From Megalonaias nervosa (lineage: Eukaryota > Mollusca > Bivalvia > Unionida > Unionidae): DNA of 64,000 nt. This document shows, piece by piece, positions 55,224 through 64,000 of this stretch. A program made the position numbers and the translations under genes. Position 1 is the first letter of the stretch. Each line of letters begins with the position of its first letter. The notes beneath the pieces were generated by a model, which was not told the DNA's origin, ran no database searches, and saw only the letters and a list, made by a program, of their open reading frames with translations. The stretch spans positions 62,001 to 126,000 of the forward strand of contig JAECUM010001937.1 of NCBI GenBank assembly GCA_016617855.1. The letters are read 5' to 3'.

Positions 55224-56028
55224 AACTAAATCTGTCAAAGGTTAATGTTGAAGTTGCTGATCTTCTTTCACCATCAGCTATTTCTTTTATTCTAACTGTA
55301 TTAATTTTAAGGTGTTTTGCAGCAGCTGTCATTGATTTCAATTTTATTTCTTCACAAGTTTCAAGAATTATTGAACTTATTTGTCTAGTCAGATTTTTAA
55401 AATTATTAGCACCACCATCTCCGCGTTTAATATTTTCTTTTAGTGTACCAAGTCCAAATTTTCAATTCTATTTTCAGTTTCAATTTTGTTAATATGATCA
55501 ATAATTAAATCATCTGGAATAGCGCTATTAAAAATTTCATAAACAAACCTATGTGATTTGTAATTGATAAAATCTTTTTAATTCCTCTAACTTTTATAAG
55601 TAAATATCCATCTCTATCCAAATTTCCTAATACTTTTTTTTGTTCTTATATTTCGTATAATTCCCTTATCAGATGCTTCGTAAAGATCAAATACTTGATG
55701 AGGTTGAAATTCGTTCTGTAATGCTAAATTTTCAATATTGTCATCCCTAGTAGAACTTTTTACTCGATAGACTCGCTGTCCATCTGGAATATCATCAAAA
55801 AACAAAGCATAAATAAAATCTTTTCTAAACATTTCGGTTCTATCTGTATTATCTCCACTAACACTTATTTATCATACCAGCCGGAGTTGATTTACCTACA
55901 GATTGTTGAGATTTTATGTTAATAATCGAACCAAGTGCATTTCCAGCATATAAGTTGTACTTTGGGTGGACATGATAAGCTTCCTGTTCTTCAGCTGTCA
56001 TTTTAATATATCTCAGAATTTCTGACAT
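55207..56028 (-). pseudogene. Tandem NUMOD4/HNH endonuclease with C-terminal HTH
   Basis: From ATG 56028 (MSEILRYIKMTAEEQEAYHV) a NUMOD4-like unit (YNLYAGNALGSIINIKS) precedes a first HNH-like unit (FIYALFFDDIPDGQRVYRVK, then DDNIENLAL). A second NUMOD4-like unit (VFDLYEASDKGIIRNIRTKK) precedes a second HNH unit (YKSHRFVYEIFNSAIPDDLI, then IDHINKIETENRIENL). The end is a NUMOD1-like helix-turn-helix (SMTAAAKHLKINTVRIKEIA). The second HNH keeps the His-Asn pattern; the first has VYRV in place of DH. Frameshifts or stops near 55865, 55620, 55575 and 55440. Related to homing-endonuclease families; may nick DNA during replication or spread. Confidence 0.72.
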
Positions 56029-56108
56029 TATACTATAAGCATTTTATATCTCTAATTGAAAAATACGTTTAAAAAAATCAATTAAATATAAAAATACTAT
56101 ATAATATA

Positions 56109-57682
56109 ATGTTAAAATTGCGATATACTGCCAAAAAGAGCATTATCAAAGCAGAAAAAATTGCTACAGCGTTTTCCGGCTACGACAACAGTTACAAATT
56201 TGATAATCAAAATGTTTTCGCAAATTTTAACTCTATAAATTTATTTCATCTTTTTCAACCTGTTATATCAAAAGAACTTGCAGCTCACAAAAGTATCAAA
56301 TTAACAATACAGTATCATATGATTTTATCAAAATTACATGCAATCGAAAAGGATGTAATTGACATAATTTTTGAAAATGCAAGTTTCGACAGCGAAATTT
56401 CAGACCCATATCTAACAGGTAAATCACGAAAAATATTAACTGGAACAAATATTCGCCACAGTCGCTGATGAAATACATCAAGAAATAAATAAAAAAAAAA
56501 TTGGAGGAATTTACTTCATCAGGATCGGGTTGGAAATTTGAAATGATAAAAGAGGTTTTATTTCACACAATGAAATATGACGTACTTCCCGGGAGTTCTT
56601 ACGTTGATCCCCTCAAAAAGTTAAAAAGAAAAAATGTTGTATAAATGTTTGAAACAATGATGACCAATGTTTTCGTTGGGCAATCTTATCTGCGAAACAT
56701 CCTCAGAATGATCATAATAATGGAACTGAAAAATATCTGCCGTTCAAAGACGAGCTAAATTTTAGTGGAATAACTTTTCCAGTGGTAGAAAATCAAATAC
56801 CAAAGACTGAAAAGCAAAACAATATTTCAGTAAATGTTTTCGGACTAGATGAAAAAGAAAATGTTTACGCGAGATATATTTCAGCGACTGCTACACAAAA
56901 GACAATACATTTATTATTTTATAAAGGACATTATTGCTGGATTAAAAACTTTAACGGCCTAGTTGGCAGACAGTATAATAAAAATGAAAACAAGAAATAT
57001 TTCTGTTACAGATGTCTACAAGGTTTTTCTAATGATGGAATACTGCAAGAGCATCTCAAATACTGTGTCAACGTTCAAAGAATAACTATGCCAAGCGAAA
57101 AAGAGAAAGTGTTAAAATTTAAAAATTATCATCATAAGCTAAATATCCCGTTTGTTATTTATGCTGATTTTGAGTGTCTACTTGTTCCTGTTGTTGGCGC
57201 AGAAAATAATCCGAATAAATCAAGTACAAGAAAAATACAACAACATGTCCTTGTGGAGCAGCTTATAAAGTAGTTTGTTGTGCTAACGATAATTTTTCAG
57301 GTCCAGTAAAGTTATACAGATGTAAAAATAGCGAGTTTGAAAGTCCAGCTGTATGGTTACTAAAAATTTAATAAACGAAGTTAATAAGATTTCTAACAGA
57401 TTATACAAAACAGCTCCAATGAAAAAAACATCTGAACAACCACTTGATTTGATAATACAATTAATTGTCATATCTGTGAAAAATCATTAGGTGCTGACAA
57501 AGTGCGAGATCATTGTCATCTGACCGGTCAGTATCGAGGAGCAGCTCATAACAGTTGCAATTTAAAATTTCATGCTCCAGATTTTATTCCTGTAGCTTCA
57601 CATAACTATCGAGGCTATGACAGTCATATCATTTTAGAAGCTTCTGGTAAACCTCAACTAAAATTGAATAATACAATAAAAT
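56109..57682 (+). pseudogene. Protein-primed DNA polymerase B, N-terminal part only
   Basis: ATG 56109 begins the terminal region; frameshifts near 56465 and 56650. Then a long conserved stretch: KHPQND-like, HYCWIKNFNGLVGRQ, CYRCLQGFSNDG with a zinc-finger-like C/H set, IYADFECLLV (exonuclease motif I), shift near 57255, a HNH-like zinc module (CHICEKSL, then VRDHCHLTGQYRGAAHNSC), and SHNYRGYDSHIIL (exonuclease motif II). At about 57683 the sequence changes abruptly; all polymerase motifs are gone. About one third of the usual protein length remains. Confidence 0.88.
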
Positions 57683-57685
57683 GTC

Positions 57686-57712
57686 AGGGCTACCCCAATA
57701 CTCTCGAAAAGA
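57686..57712 (+). terminator. Half histone-type stem-loop with HDE-like block, unit A
   Basis: TCAGGGCTACCCC at 57684-57696 is the 3' arm and downstream flank of the stem-loop seen in unit B; the 5' arm has been replaced by polymerase sequence. Ten bases further is TCTCGAAAAGA, matching the HDE-like block of units B and C at the same distance. Confidence 0.6.
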
Positions 57713-57921
57713 CATACTAATTCAAATTGCCAAAACAAATTTCTCTGTGTGTGTTTGTGTGTGTATGTTTAAAAAAAGAAGTGTGTCTATAAGCACTTAA
57801 CTTTCTCTGTCTTGTCAAATCGTGCATGTCTGTGTTTGTAAGTAAAAAGTCAAAGTGAGTGCTTCTTTTAGGTCCGCACGTTTGATGTGATGGTAAGTTT
57901 TGGTGTTAGGGTATGTTTACC

Positions 57922-57970
57922 TTCACGTCCGTGCTTCAAGTATATAAAGCGACGCGATCGTCAGTCTGGC
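57922..57970 (+). promoter_or_regulatory. TATA promoter of unit B
   Basis: TTCACGTCCGTGCTTCAAG directly precedes TATATAA at 57941-57947. A TCAGT initiator-like site is at 57961, about 20 bp downstream, giving a short leader of about 40 bases before ATG 58001. The same block occurs upstream of unit C. Confidence 0.75.
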
Positions 57971-58000
57971 TACCCATCGTCAACGAGACAGCTATAAAGA

Positions 58001-58546
58001 ATGAGCAGAATAAGTAAATTGTTGGAACTCCAAATGCACCTAGAGTATGCCAGACATATTTTATACGAGCTGACTAAGGAGGAAATACAGGAGGAATCCA
58101 GAATAAAAGAGGAGGAAGAGAAGAGGAAAAAGAAGAAAGATAAGAAGGAAAGGATCCTGACACACCTCATAATGAGGCCTAAGTGTGAGGTGAAGCCTGA
58201 GGTGACGACACCTCCACAGGCACTACCAGCTCCACGTCAGCTACATCCACAACCACAACCACTACCACCAGTACCAATAGTCGCTGTCCCCCAGATGGAA
58301 AACTGGGAGGAGATTATGGAGGAGTTGGAGAGACAGCGGCAAGAGTGGGAGCCGCAGCGTCAGCAACATCATCCCCGGCTGCAGAATAGAAGACAGAGGG
58401 AAGTCTTCACCATCCCTCAGAGTGAAAACTGGGATGATGAGGCCAGTCAACCCACCTCTACACTTCCAACAAGACAAATCAATTGGGAGAATGACTGGAA
58501 CAGACGTTGTGTGTGTGGTGCCCGGCCTGGAAGGTGTCACCATTAA
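58001..58546 (+). CDS. Coiled-coil, proline/glutamine-rich protein, unit B
   Basis: Intact 181 codons from ATG 58001. Residues 1-30 form an amphipathic helix (LLELQMHLEYARHILYELTK), followed by a highly charged coiled coil rich in E and K, a proline-rich linker, a glutamine/arginine stretch (MEELERQRQEWEPQRQQHHP), repeated tryptophan motifs (QMENWEE, QSENWDD, INWENDW) and a cysteine/histidine end (CVCGARPGRCHH). I do not recognise a family. It is a single exon with TATA promoter, short leader, and a histone-type stem-loop 27 bases after the stop, so its mRNA may end without a poly(A) tail. A shared layout with unit C suggests duplication. Confidence 0.7.
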   Translation: MSRISKLLELQMHLEYARHILYELTKEEIQEESRIKEEEEKRKKKKDKKERILTHLIMRPKCEVKPEVTTPPQALPAPRQLHPQPQPLPPVPIVAVPQMENWEEIMEELERQRQEWEPQRQQHHPRLQNRRQREVFTIPQSENWDDEASQPTSTLPTRQINWENDWNRRCVCGARPGRCHH

Positions 58547-58572
58547 CCAGATGCATTTGGAGTTAGAAAAAC

Positions 58573-58610
58573 AGCCCTTCTCAGGGCTAACCAGATCTCT
58601 AGAAAAGAGA
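58573..58610 (+). terminator. Histone-mRNA-type 3' stem-loop with HDE, unit B
   Basis: The stem is AGCCCT and AGGGCT (58573-58578, 58583-58588), a perfect 6-bp stem, with loop TCTC that fits the UHUH rule. It is preceded by AAAAAC and followed by AACCA, and 10 bases later by the purine-rich TCTCTAGAAAAGAGA, like the U7-binding histone downstream element. This matches the canonical histone 3' processing signal except for A-U at the stem base. Confidence 0.75.
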
Positions 58611-58677
58611 CACTATTCAATTTGCCAATTGGTGTGAATGTGAAGTAGTGTGACTATAAACACTCACTTCTTTACTG

Positions 58678-58835
<158 letters not shown>

Positions 58836-58869
58836 GTTCGCATACGTTTGTGAGGATAGGATAGTGTGT

Positions 58870-59225
58870 ATGTTTTATGCATTCTCGTCCGTTGGTGAGG
58901 ATAGTAAATATGGTGTGTTTTATGCATTCTCATTCGTTGGTGTGGATAGTAAATATGGTATTTTTATGCATTCGCGTACGTTGGTGTGGATAGTAAATAG
59001 GTGTGTGTTTTATGCTTTCTCATTCGTTGGTGAGGATAGTAAATATGGTATGATTTATGCATTCGCGTACGTTGGTGTGGATAGTAAATAGGTGTGTGTT
59101 TTATGCTTTCTCATTCGTTGGTGAGGATAATAAATATGGTATGTTTAATGCATTCGCGTACGTTGGTGTGGATAGTAAATAGCTGTGTGTTTTAAGCATT
59201 CGCGTACGTTGGTGTTGATAGTAAA
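58870..59225. repeat. 45-bp minisatellite with 91-bp higher-order unit
   Basis: The GTTGGTG core recurs at 58891, 58936, 58980, 59026, 59071, 59117, 59162 and 59208 (steps 44-46). Two variants alternate: CATTCGTTGGTGAGGATAG and GCGTACGTTGGTGTGGATAG, so the real unit is a dimer. Confidence 0.93.
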
Positions 59226-59258
59226 CAATATATGAAGTGAGTGTAAGGGATGTTTTCG

Positions 59259-59300
59259 TTCACGTCCGTGCTTGAAGTATATAAAAGCATGGCGTTTGTC
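59259..59300 (+). promoter_or_regulatory. TATA promoter of unit C
   Basis: TTCACGTCCGTGCTTGAAG then TATATAAAA at 59278-59286, differing from the unit B block by one base over 19. ATG 59331 follows about 45 bases after the TATA box. Confidence 0.75.
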
Positions 59301-59330
59301 ATTCGCGCCATTCAACGCTGAACATAAAAA

Positions 59331-59666
59331 ATGGTTAGCAACATGGAGAGAATGATAAGATTGCAGGAGGTGGTAGACACACTAGGCATGGTAGAGGAGA
59401 TGTTACTTAGAATGCAACTTGGGGCTTATAGCCCGCACAGATTGGCTATGGAAATCAAGAATTTAAAGAGAGGAAAGGAGATATTAAATAAGATGATTAG
59501 AGTTGAAAAGGACGAAAAGGAAGATTTAGAAGACAAAAGGAGGATGAGGGAGTGGAACGAAAAAATAGAAAAGGAAGAAGAAAATGAAAAAAGGAAGAAA
59601 CAGGAAAAGGAGGAGGAGAAGGAAGAACAGAAGGAGGAAAAGAATGAGAAGAAGAAAAAAGTGTAG
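59331..59666 (+). CDS. Acidic/basic coiled-coil protein, unit C
   Basis: 111 codons from ATG 59331 (MVSNMERMIRLQEVVDTLGM). The N-terminal 70 residues form a helical region (LAMEIKNLKRGKEILNKMIR); the rest is almost only E and K (EKEEENEKRKKQEKEEEKEE). Shares promoter and 3' processing layout with unit B and a similar helix-then-charged-coil plan, but little direct sequence identity. Function unknown. Intact. Confidence 0.6.
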   Translation: MVSNMERMIRLQEVVDTLGMVEEMLLRMQLGAYSPHRLAMEIKNLKRGKEILNKMIRVEKDEKEDLEDKRRMREWNEKIEKEEENEKRKKQEKEEEKEEQKEEKNEKKKKV

Positions 59667-59731
59667 GACAGAAAATAAGAAGTTGGTGGAGGAATAGAAG
59701 AACTTAGAAGAAGACAAAGAAGAAAACCAAA

Positions 59732-59767
59732 GGCCCTTTTCAGTTCCACTCCACTGCCTCGAAAAGA
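59732..59767 (+). terminator. Degenerate histone-type stem-loop with HDE, unit C
   Basis: ACCAAA then GGCCCT, loop TTTC, AGTTCC (59732-59747), followed 10 bases later by CTCGAAAAGA. Loop, flanks and spacing fit the histone signal, but two of six stem pairs are mismatched, so the site may be decayed. Confidence 0.55.
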
Positions 59768-59894
59768 TTTATTCTTTCTTGCCTAAAAAAATTTATTCGA
59801 TTGTATAATTTATCTTTTAACTCACAAAAACATTATTCTCTTATCTAAACTTTTTTTTAGTCAGTTGTATAATTTGGGTATAATATTATAATAT

Positions 59895-60084
59895 CCACAA
59901 ACACGTACGCGAATGATTCAAACTTTATATACAAATGACACAGGTGGCATGACGTCACGGTACTTGCTATATACTATTCACAAATACGAACGCGAATGAT
60001 GCAAACTTTATATAGAAATGACACAGGTGGCATGACGTCATGGTACTTGCTACATTGTTGCAAGTGTCCAGTACCGTGACGTCA
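59895..60084. promoter_or_regulatory. Subterminal repeats with three CRE palindromes
   Basis: Two direct copies of about 85 bp (ACGCGAATGAT, CAAACTTTATATA, AAATGACACAGGTGGCATGACGTCA, GGTACTTGCTA) are followed by an inverted partial copy. Each has TGACGTCA (59950-59957, 60033-60040, 60077-60084), the consensus cAMP-response element bound by CREB/ATF factors. Confidence 0.7.
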
Positions 60085-60117
60085 CCCTACCTGTACCATT
60101 CCTCTTGTCCCTATACA

Positions 60118-60292
60118 AAATTCCCATTGTCCATATACAGTCCCAGGGTATGCTAGTAGCTATACAAAATTCCCATTGTCCGTATACAGTCCCAGGGTGT
60201 TTTTTTGTCCGTATAAATCTTGTCCGTATGCAGTCCCGGGGGAAGGGGTCTGTAATGCTAATTCCCATTGTCCGTATACTATCCCATTACAC
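60118..60292. repeat. Subterminal direct repeats next to the right inverted repeat
   Basis: ATTCCCATTGTCC(A/G)TATACAGTCCCAGGG at about 60120 and 60169, partial copies at 60205-60240 and 60261-60290. Not present beside the left inverted repeat. Confidence 0.85.
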
Positions 60293-60296
60293 TACT

Positions 60297-60619
60297 GATA
60301 AATGGTAACCAACATTTTTGATACAATTGCTTATTATTTTAGTTGTTATGCCAGTATATTTTGAAGCTGCTCTAATCGAATTAAATCTTTTTAAAAATTT
60401 GTTTGTAAGATCAAATCCGACATGTCTCTTTGATTGACAAAAGGACATTTTATATTAATATTTTATTGTTTAATATGAAATTTCCAGCAAGAAAAGGTTT
60501 CTAAACTAGGATATTCTTTCTCCGACAAATCCCCTCTCTCCAAGTTTGGGAGGGGGGTGGGGGTTTCTGATCTAGGATCCTCTTTTTGGTTCAGGATCCT
60601 CATCTATCCTTACTACTGC
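60297..60619 (-). repeat. Polinton right terminal inverted repeat
   Basis: 323 bp, inverted partner of 42707-43987 and preserving the uninterrupted site (AAACAATAAAATATTAAT on the minus strand) of the solo LTR. Confidence 0.92.
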
Positions 60620-60906
60620 TTAATTAAGATTCTATTCTCCGAGGACCAATACTGGTGTTAATTTCAGTTTTTGTCGCCTGCTTTTAAAGGTGTTGAACGT
60701 GGTGTGCTATACGGACCGCAAAGCCATTTTTTTGGTAGACTGCCTGCCGCATTAGCATACCTGTGCAAAATTTTGGACACTTTCACCGATCACAAGAAAC
60801 TAACAAGTTAGTGGCATAATTGAAATTCTCTGTTTTCAACTACGTATAAATATTAATACTTTTTCATGGCATGTGAAAATTTGTTTTCATTGCTTGGCAT
60901 AATCTG

Positions 60907-60909
<3 letters not shown>

Positions 60910-60951
<42 letters not shown>
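60910..60951. repeat. (GA)n microsatellite
   Basis: About 21 AG units. Confidence 0.97.
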
Positions 60952-60954
<3 letters not shown>

Positions 60955-61346
60955 AGTTAACTTGGCTCTGCATTTTACATAAATTTACTTCTGTATTTTA
61001 AAACTGATTTATTTAATTATTTAAATAATCGAAGATATGTATGCATGTTTTGATTCTGCCAGTATTAAAACGTTTATAATACAGCACCCCATGTAATACG
61101 GCATATGTTTTTTCCAGAATAGAACAGTAAAAATTACAATCCAATGAATGGTTGAAGGAGACGTCTCAGTAAGACGAAAGATTAGATCAAACAGGTTTCT
61201 TAAAGAACAAAAGACTAACAGCATTATTCCGAATTGTACATTCCATAGTTTTATTACATACATGAAGAAAACATAATTACTATATGCATTTCTGTTTTCA
61301 GATTTAAAAATCATTGTCTGATAATGCAGGTAATTTGCCTTGTCAG

Positions 61347-63461
61347 TCAGTTGTCGGGCCGTATATGCTGCTGCAACGTTTCAGTAATTTTGAGGAGGAG
61401 ATAACGCCGTTCTGGTACTCTTTCCACACCGAGAATATTCTCCCCTGCATTTTTTGATATGTTTTTTTTTTTTCTTTTTTTTTTTTCTTTCTGGTATCTT
61501 CTCAGCTTTTTTTCTGATACCAGTTGAATCTGTGTAACAACTGAAGTGGCTTCGTCATATAAGAGGTTAACTAGCACATAGAAAGGAAGATTGGATTTGC
61601 AGGCTTTTGCATTGATCCTAAAATGCCAACCGTCTACATCGTTGTTGGTTCGAACAGATTTTCTGAACACAGACCATGAGTCAACCGGGAATGTGGTGTT
61701 CGTAATCCAAGTTGACTTCACATAGTCAACCTAACTGTATAACGGGAATCTTCGTGGACTCTCCATTAAGACTGGCAAAGGCAGGGGCTTTATGTTCTGC
61801 TGGCAAAAATGGTAGCGTCATCACCTAAAAAAGAGCCACATAATGAAAGCAACTTTTTAATAAGATAACACATTATTAGTTTTATGATAAATAAGGAAGC
61901 CTTAAACATGGGAGATAATACAATGAAAAGTTACCAAAGCAATGACAAAGATATCAGTCAAAATACGAATTAGCAAATTCATTACAGTGCCGGTATTAAT
62001 TACTACCTTCCTGCAAAACTGATGAACACTCTTTTCTTGAATGTAGGTTGTTCTCAACCCCAATTGCTGCAGTTTTCGCCACATGGCTTGCCCCAGGTGA
62101 AATGCACAGTCGTGGATAGGCAATCCTGGATACACACGCCGGAAATCTAGCCGTATACCTCAATAAATAAAAAATAATGTGATGATGATGAAGTCTGTGC
62201 GTGTGTTAAGTAATATAAATAAATAATTGTTAGCAACTATGTTTTAATTTAAAGGTAAAATGAAATAATACCGAAAGCTAACTACAATCAAGAAAAATAG
62301 TCCATCGGTAAAAATACACAATATAATTTGTTGGCTAATAATTGGAGAATTAAAAAATAATATATAAAAAAAATCAAATGTGTGAATATCACCGCGAGCA
62401 CCACCAACACTACTACTACTACTATGACCAATAATGACTATTTCCAATGTTACTACTAACCTTGACAGTGTATGAATATCCATCAACCTCCACAAGTTTT
62501 GGACGAGACATCTTGGCACCAGTAAGAGCGATCTGAAAGTCTGGTTGACGTACATGGTTTAGTCTGAGCTGTAACATCGGTTCCTGTAAGGACCTGTATA
62601 TAAAGATTAAGATTCGATTTCGTGAATAAAGAATATTTCAATCGAACATGGTACGTTTTGGATATTGTGCTATTCTGATTTTATATATTATGTTTTTCTC
62701 CAGAACACTAGATAGCTAATCATAATATGTAATCTTATTAATTTCTCAACTACATACCATTTTAACTGTATTGTATTGAACGGAAATTTACATTACAACA
62801 TAATAAAATACTCAAAGATTATATAAGAATAAACCTACACTTCTTCTTGATTTTCTGTGACTTGGAAGGAAACATCTATGTTAAAGGTGCATGGCACTTC
62901 TGTATCGTAGGACGCTGTCCAGATATGAGAACTAACATCTGGTGGCAATCTGGAGAAAAGAATATTTCTGTGGTTACCTAATGTGAAGACGCTGCACATT
63001 TATTACGAATATGTTTCTTTCATTAAGATCGATTCAATTAAGATGAAATAAAAGGATATATATCTTACTGGACTGAAGAGTTGTCGATCGGCATGTCAGA
63101 ATCATTGACACTGATACTGACGTCAGCATTCATTGCTTTGTCTGTAAGATCACCATATGTAGGGTCGTGGACATCATGTCTTTCATCAGCAGTCAGATGC
63201 ATACTCTCTGCTATGTTCACCATACTGTCAAGATTGTCATCTGTCGAAATCAGTGGTGGAGGAAGCCGGGAACAATCCTTGCAACGCCAGCCACTCAGCG
63301 TCTCATCATCACGACATAACTGCTTATACAGTGTCTGTGATATGCCTAAGAAGAAAACCAACAATATTGGTGTAGTAGCTACATCAGTGATATTAATATT
63401 ATTTCAACAACCACCAGCAGTACTTTTACTACTGTTACTACTGTTGCTTCTACTACCATTA

Positions 63462-63515
<54 letters not shown>

Positions 63516-63593
63516 TCATTATACATACCTGTCTCACATGTACGATGCTGCCGCTTTTGGCAAGCGTTACATTGTAAAGCATGTTGCCGTGGT
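61347..63593 (-). pseudogene. FLYWCH/MULE-transposase-derived gene, multi-exon remnant
   Basis: Exons with good splice sites: 63593-63529 and 63345-63069 (PHD-like zinc region CNACQKRQHRTC, then GWRCKDC), about 62949-62843 (PPDVSSHIWTASYDTEVPCT), 62583-62461 (FLYWCH start, PKLVEVDGYSYTVK), 62158-62007 (MULE part: RRVYPGLPIHDCAFHLGQAM, WRKLQQLGL), and 61824-61347 (VMTLPFLPAEHKAPAF; one-base frameshift at 61731; STWITNTTFP, RTNNDVDGW). The rest of the FLYWCH finger and the catalytic aspartate region between 62460 and 62160 are missing. Such genes are abundant and often domesticated or multicopy in lophotrochozoans. Deletion and frameshift argue that this copy is dead. Confidence 0.7.
63466..63515. 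repeat. (TAA)n microsatellite
   Basis: About 16 TAA units inside an intron of the MULE-type remnant; flanked by CTACTACTACC-type triplet repeats. Confidence 0.95.
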
Positions 63594-63599
63594 CTTACT

Positions 63600-64000
63600 T
63601 GGAAAGAAAACTACACAATTGTCCATTTCTTGCTTGTATTTGCTTGTGTGTGCTGATCGTCTGACTATTTCTGATTACTTCTTACAACACTTTATTTTTT
63701 TAAACCAACTCAGCTATTTATATCTGTATCGCGTTTTCTTGTCAAATGTTGTTTGCACAGAAGCATTATAAATATAGCTTCATTTACTGATATAAATAGA
63801 TAGAACAACATTAAAATAAACTGAGATAGAGATCAAACGTAAATTGTACAATATTTGACGACAAGCAATTAGGAGTGGAACATATTTAAATTGTAACCGA
63901 CAAAGGAGACTAAGAGCAGGGACAATCAGTAACAATGTATGCGTCCATGAGAATCATTAAGTAAAACAAAAACAAATAAAACATCAAACACGTGTGAAAA
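63600..64000. other. Right edge, no gene recognised
   Basis: AT-rich sequence; upstream exons of the MULE-type gene may lie further right. In-frame stops directly upstream of the 63593 acceptor show that the exon starts there. Confidence 0.35.

Noticed and set aside
59426..59749. Minus-strand frame rich in F, S and L opposite unit C
   Set aside because: Mirror of the E/K-rich coding strand; the plus strand has promoter and 3' signal.

Overview
The window is animal DNA, and a marine mollusc, probably a bivalve, is the best fit. Genes are split by GT-AG introns, base composition is AT-rich, and there are tRNA-derived SINEs of the type common in bivalves alongside a dense mix of DIRS, LINE, hAT, Harbinger-like and Polinton elements. 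The phylum is an inference from repeat content and protein style; no species can be named from this alone.

Region 1 (about 1-25 kb, minus strand): one real host gene, the C2orf42 homologue. Seven coding exons run from 25008 down to 6101 with perfectly matched splice phases. The last exon is not visible and probably lies left of the window. Its introns hold three decayed DIRS-like retrotransposon copies (all in the gene's orientation), a LINE fragment, a 2-kb pogo/Tigger-like foldback element, SINEs and several unclassified repeats.

Region 2 (about 25-36 kb): a transposon graveyard. A nearly complete but frameshifted hAT transposase with a 5' noncoding exon and a recognisable terminus sits between remnants of another hAT. 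There are also a full-length inverted SINE, a three-copy tandem repeat, a second copy of a 0.6-kb unknown repeat, and a LINE 3' end.

Region 3 (35.9-40.8 kb): a large Harbinger-like (ISL2EU-type) transposon with terminal inverted repeats of about 600 bp. On the minus strand it carries a THAP-plus-DDE transposase with frameshifts. On the plus strand it carries a short two-exon companion gene ending in a PHD finger. A palindromic MITE with AT target duplications has inserted in the right inverted repeat; the left repeat preserves the empty site.

Region 4 (42.7-60.6 kb): a decayed Polinton/Maverick (adintovirus-like) element with 320-bp terminal inverted repeats and an imperfect 6-bp target duplication. 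It carries a packaging ATPase, a coiled-coil protein, penton and major capsid proteins, small virion-type proteins, an adenain-like protease, a PLA2-integrase-chromodomain fusion, an N-terminal piece of protein-primed DNA polymerase, a tandem NUMOD/HNH endonuclease, a tail-fibre-like protein with an F5/8-type C-terminus, and a two-transmembrane protein. A solo LTR is inserted in the left inverted repeat and a SINE in the capsid gene. Next to the truncated polymerase lies the most unusual feature: two tandem single-exon genes that share a TATA promoter block and end in histone-mRNA-type 3' stem-loops followed by a purine-rich HDE-like block. A half stem-loop of a third such unit abuts the truncated polymerase.

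Region 5 (60.6-64 kb): a multi-exon remnant of a FLYWCH/MULE-transposase-derived gene on the minus strand, plus microsatellites.

Apart from C2orf42, almost every coding sequence here is mobile-element derived and most carry stops or frameshifts. The Polinton capsid, integrase and polymerase genes are broken, so the element looks inactive.
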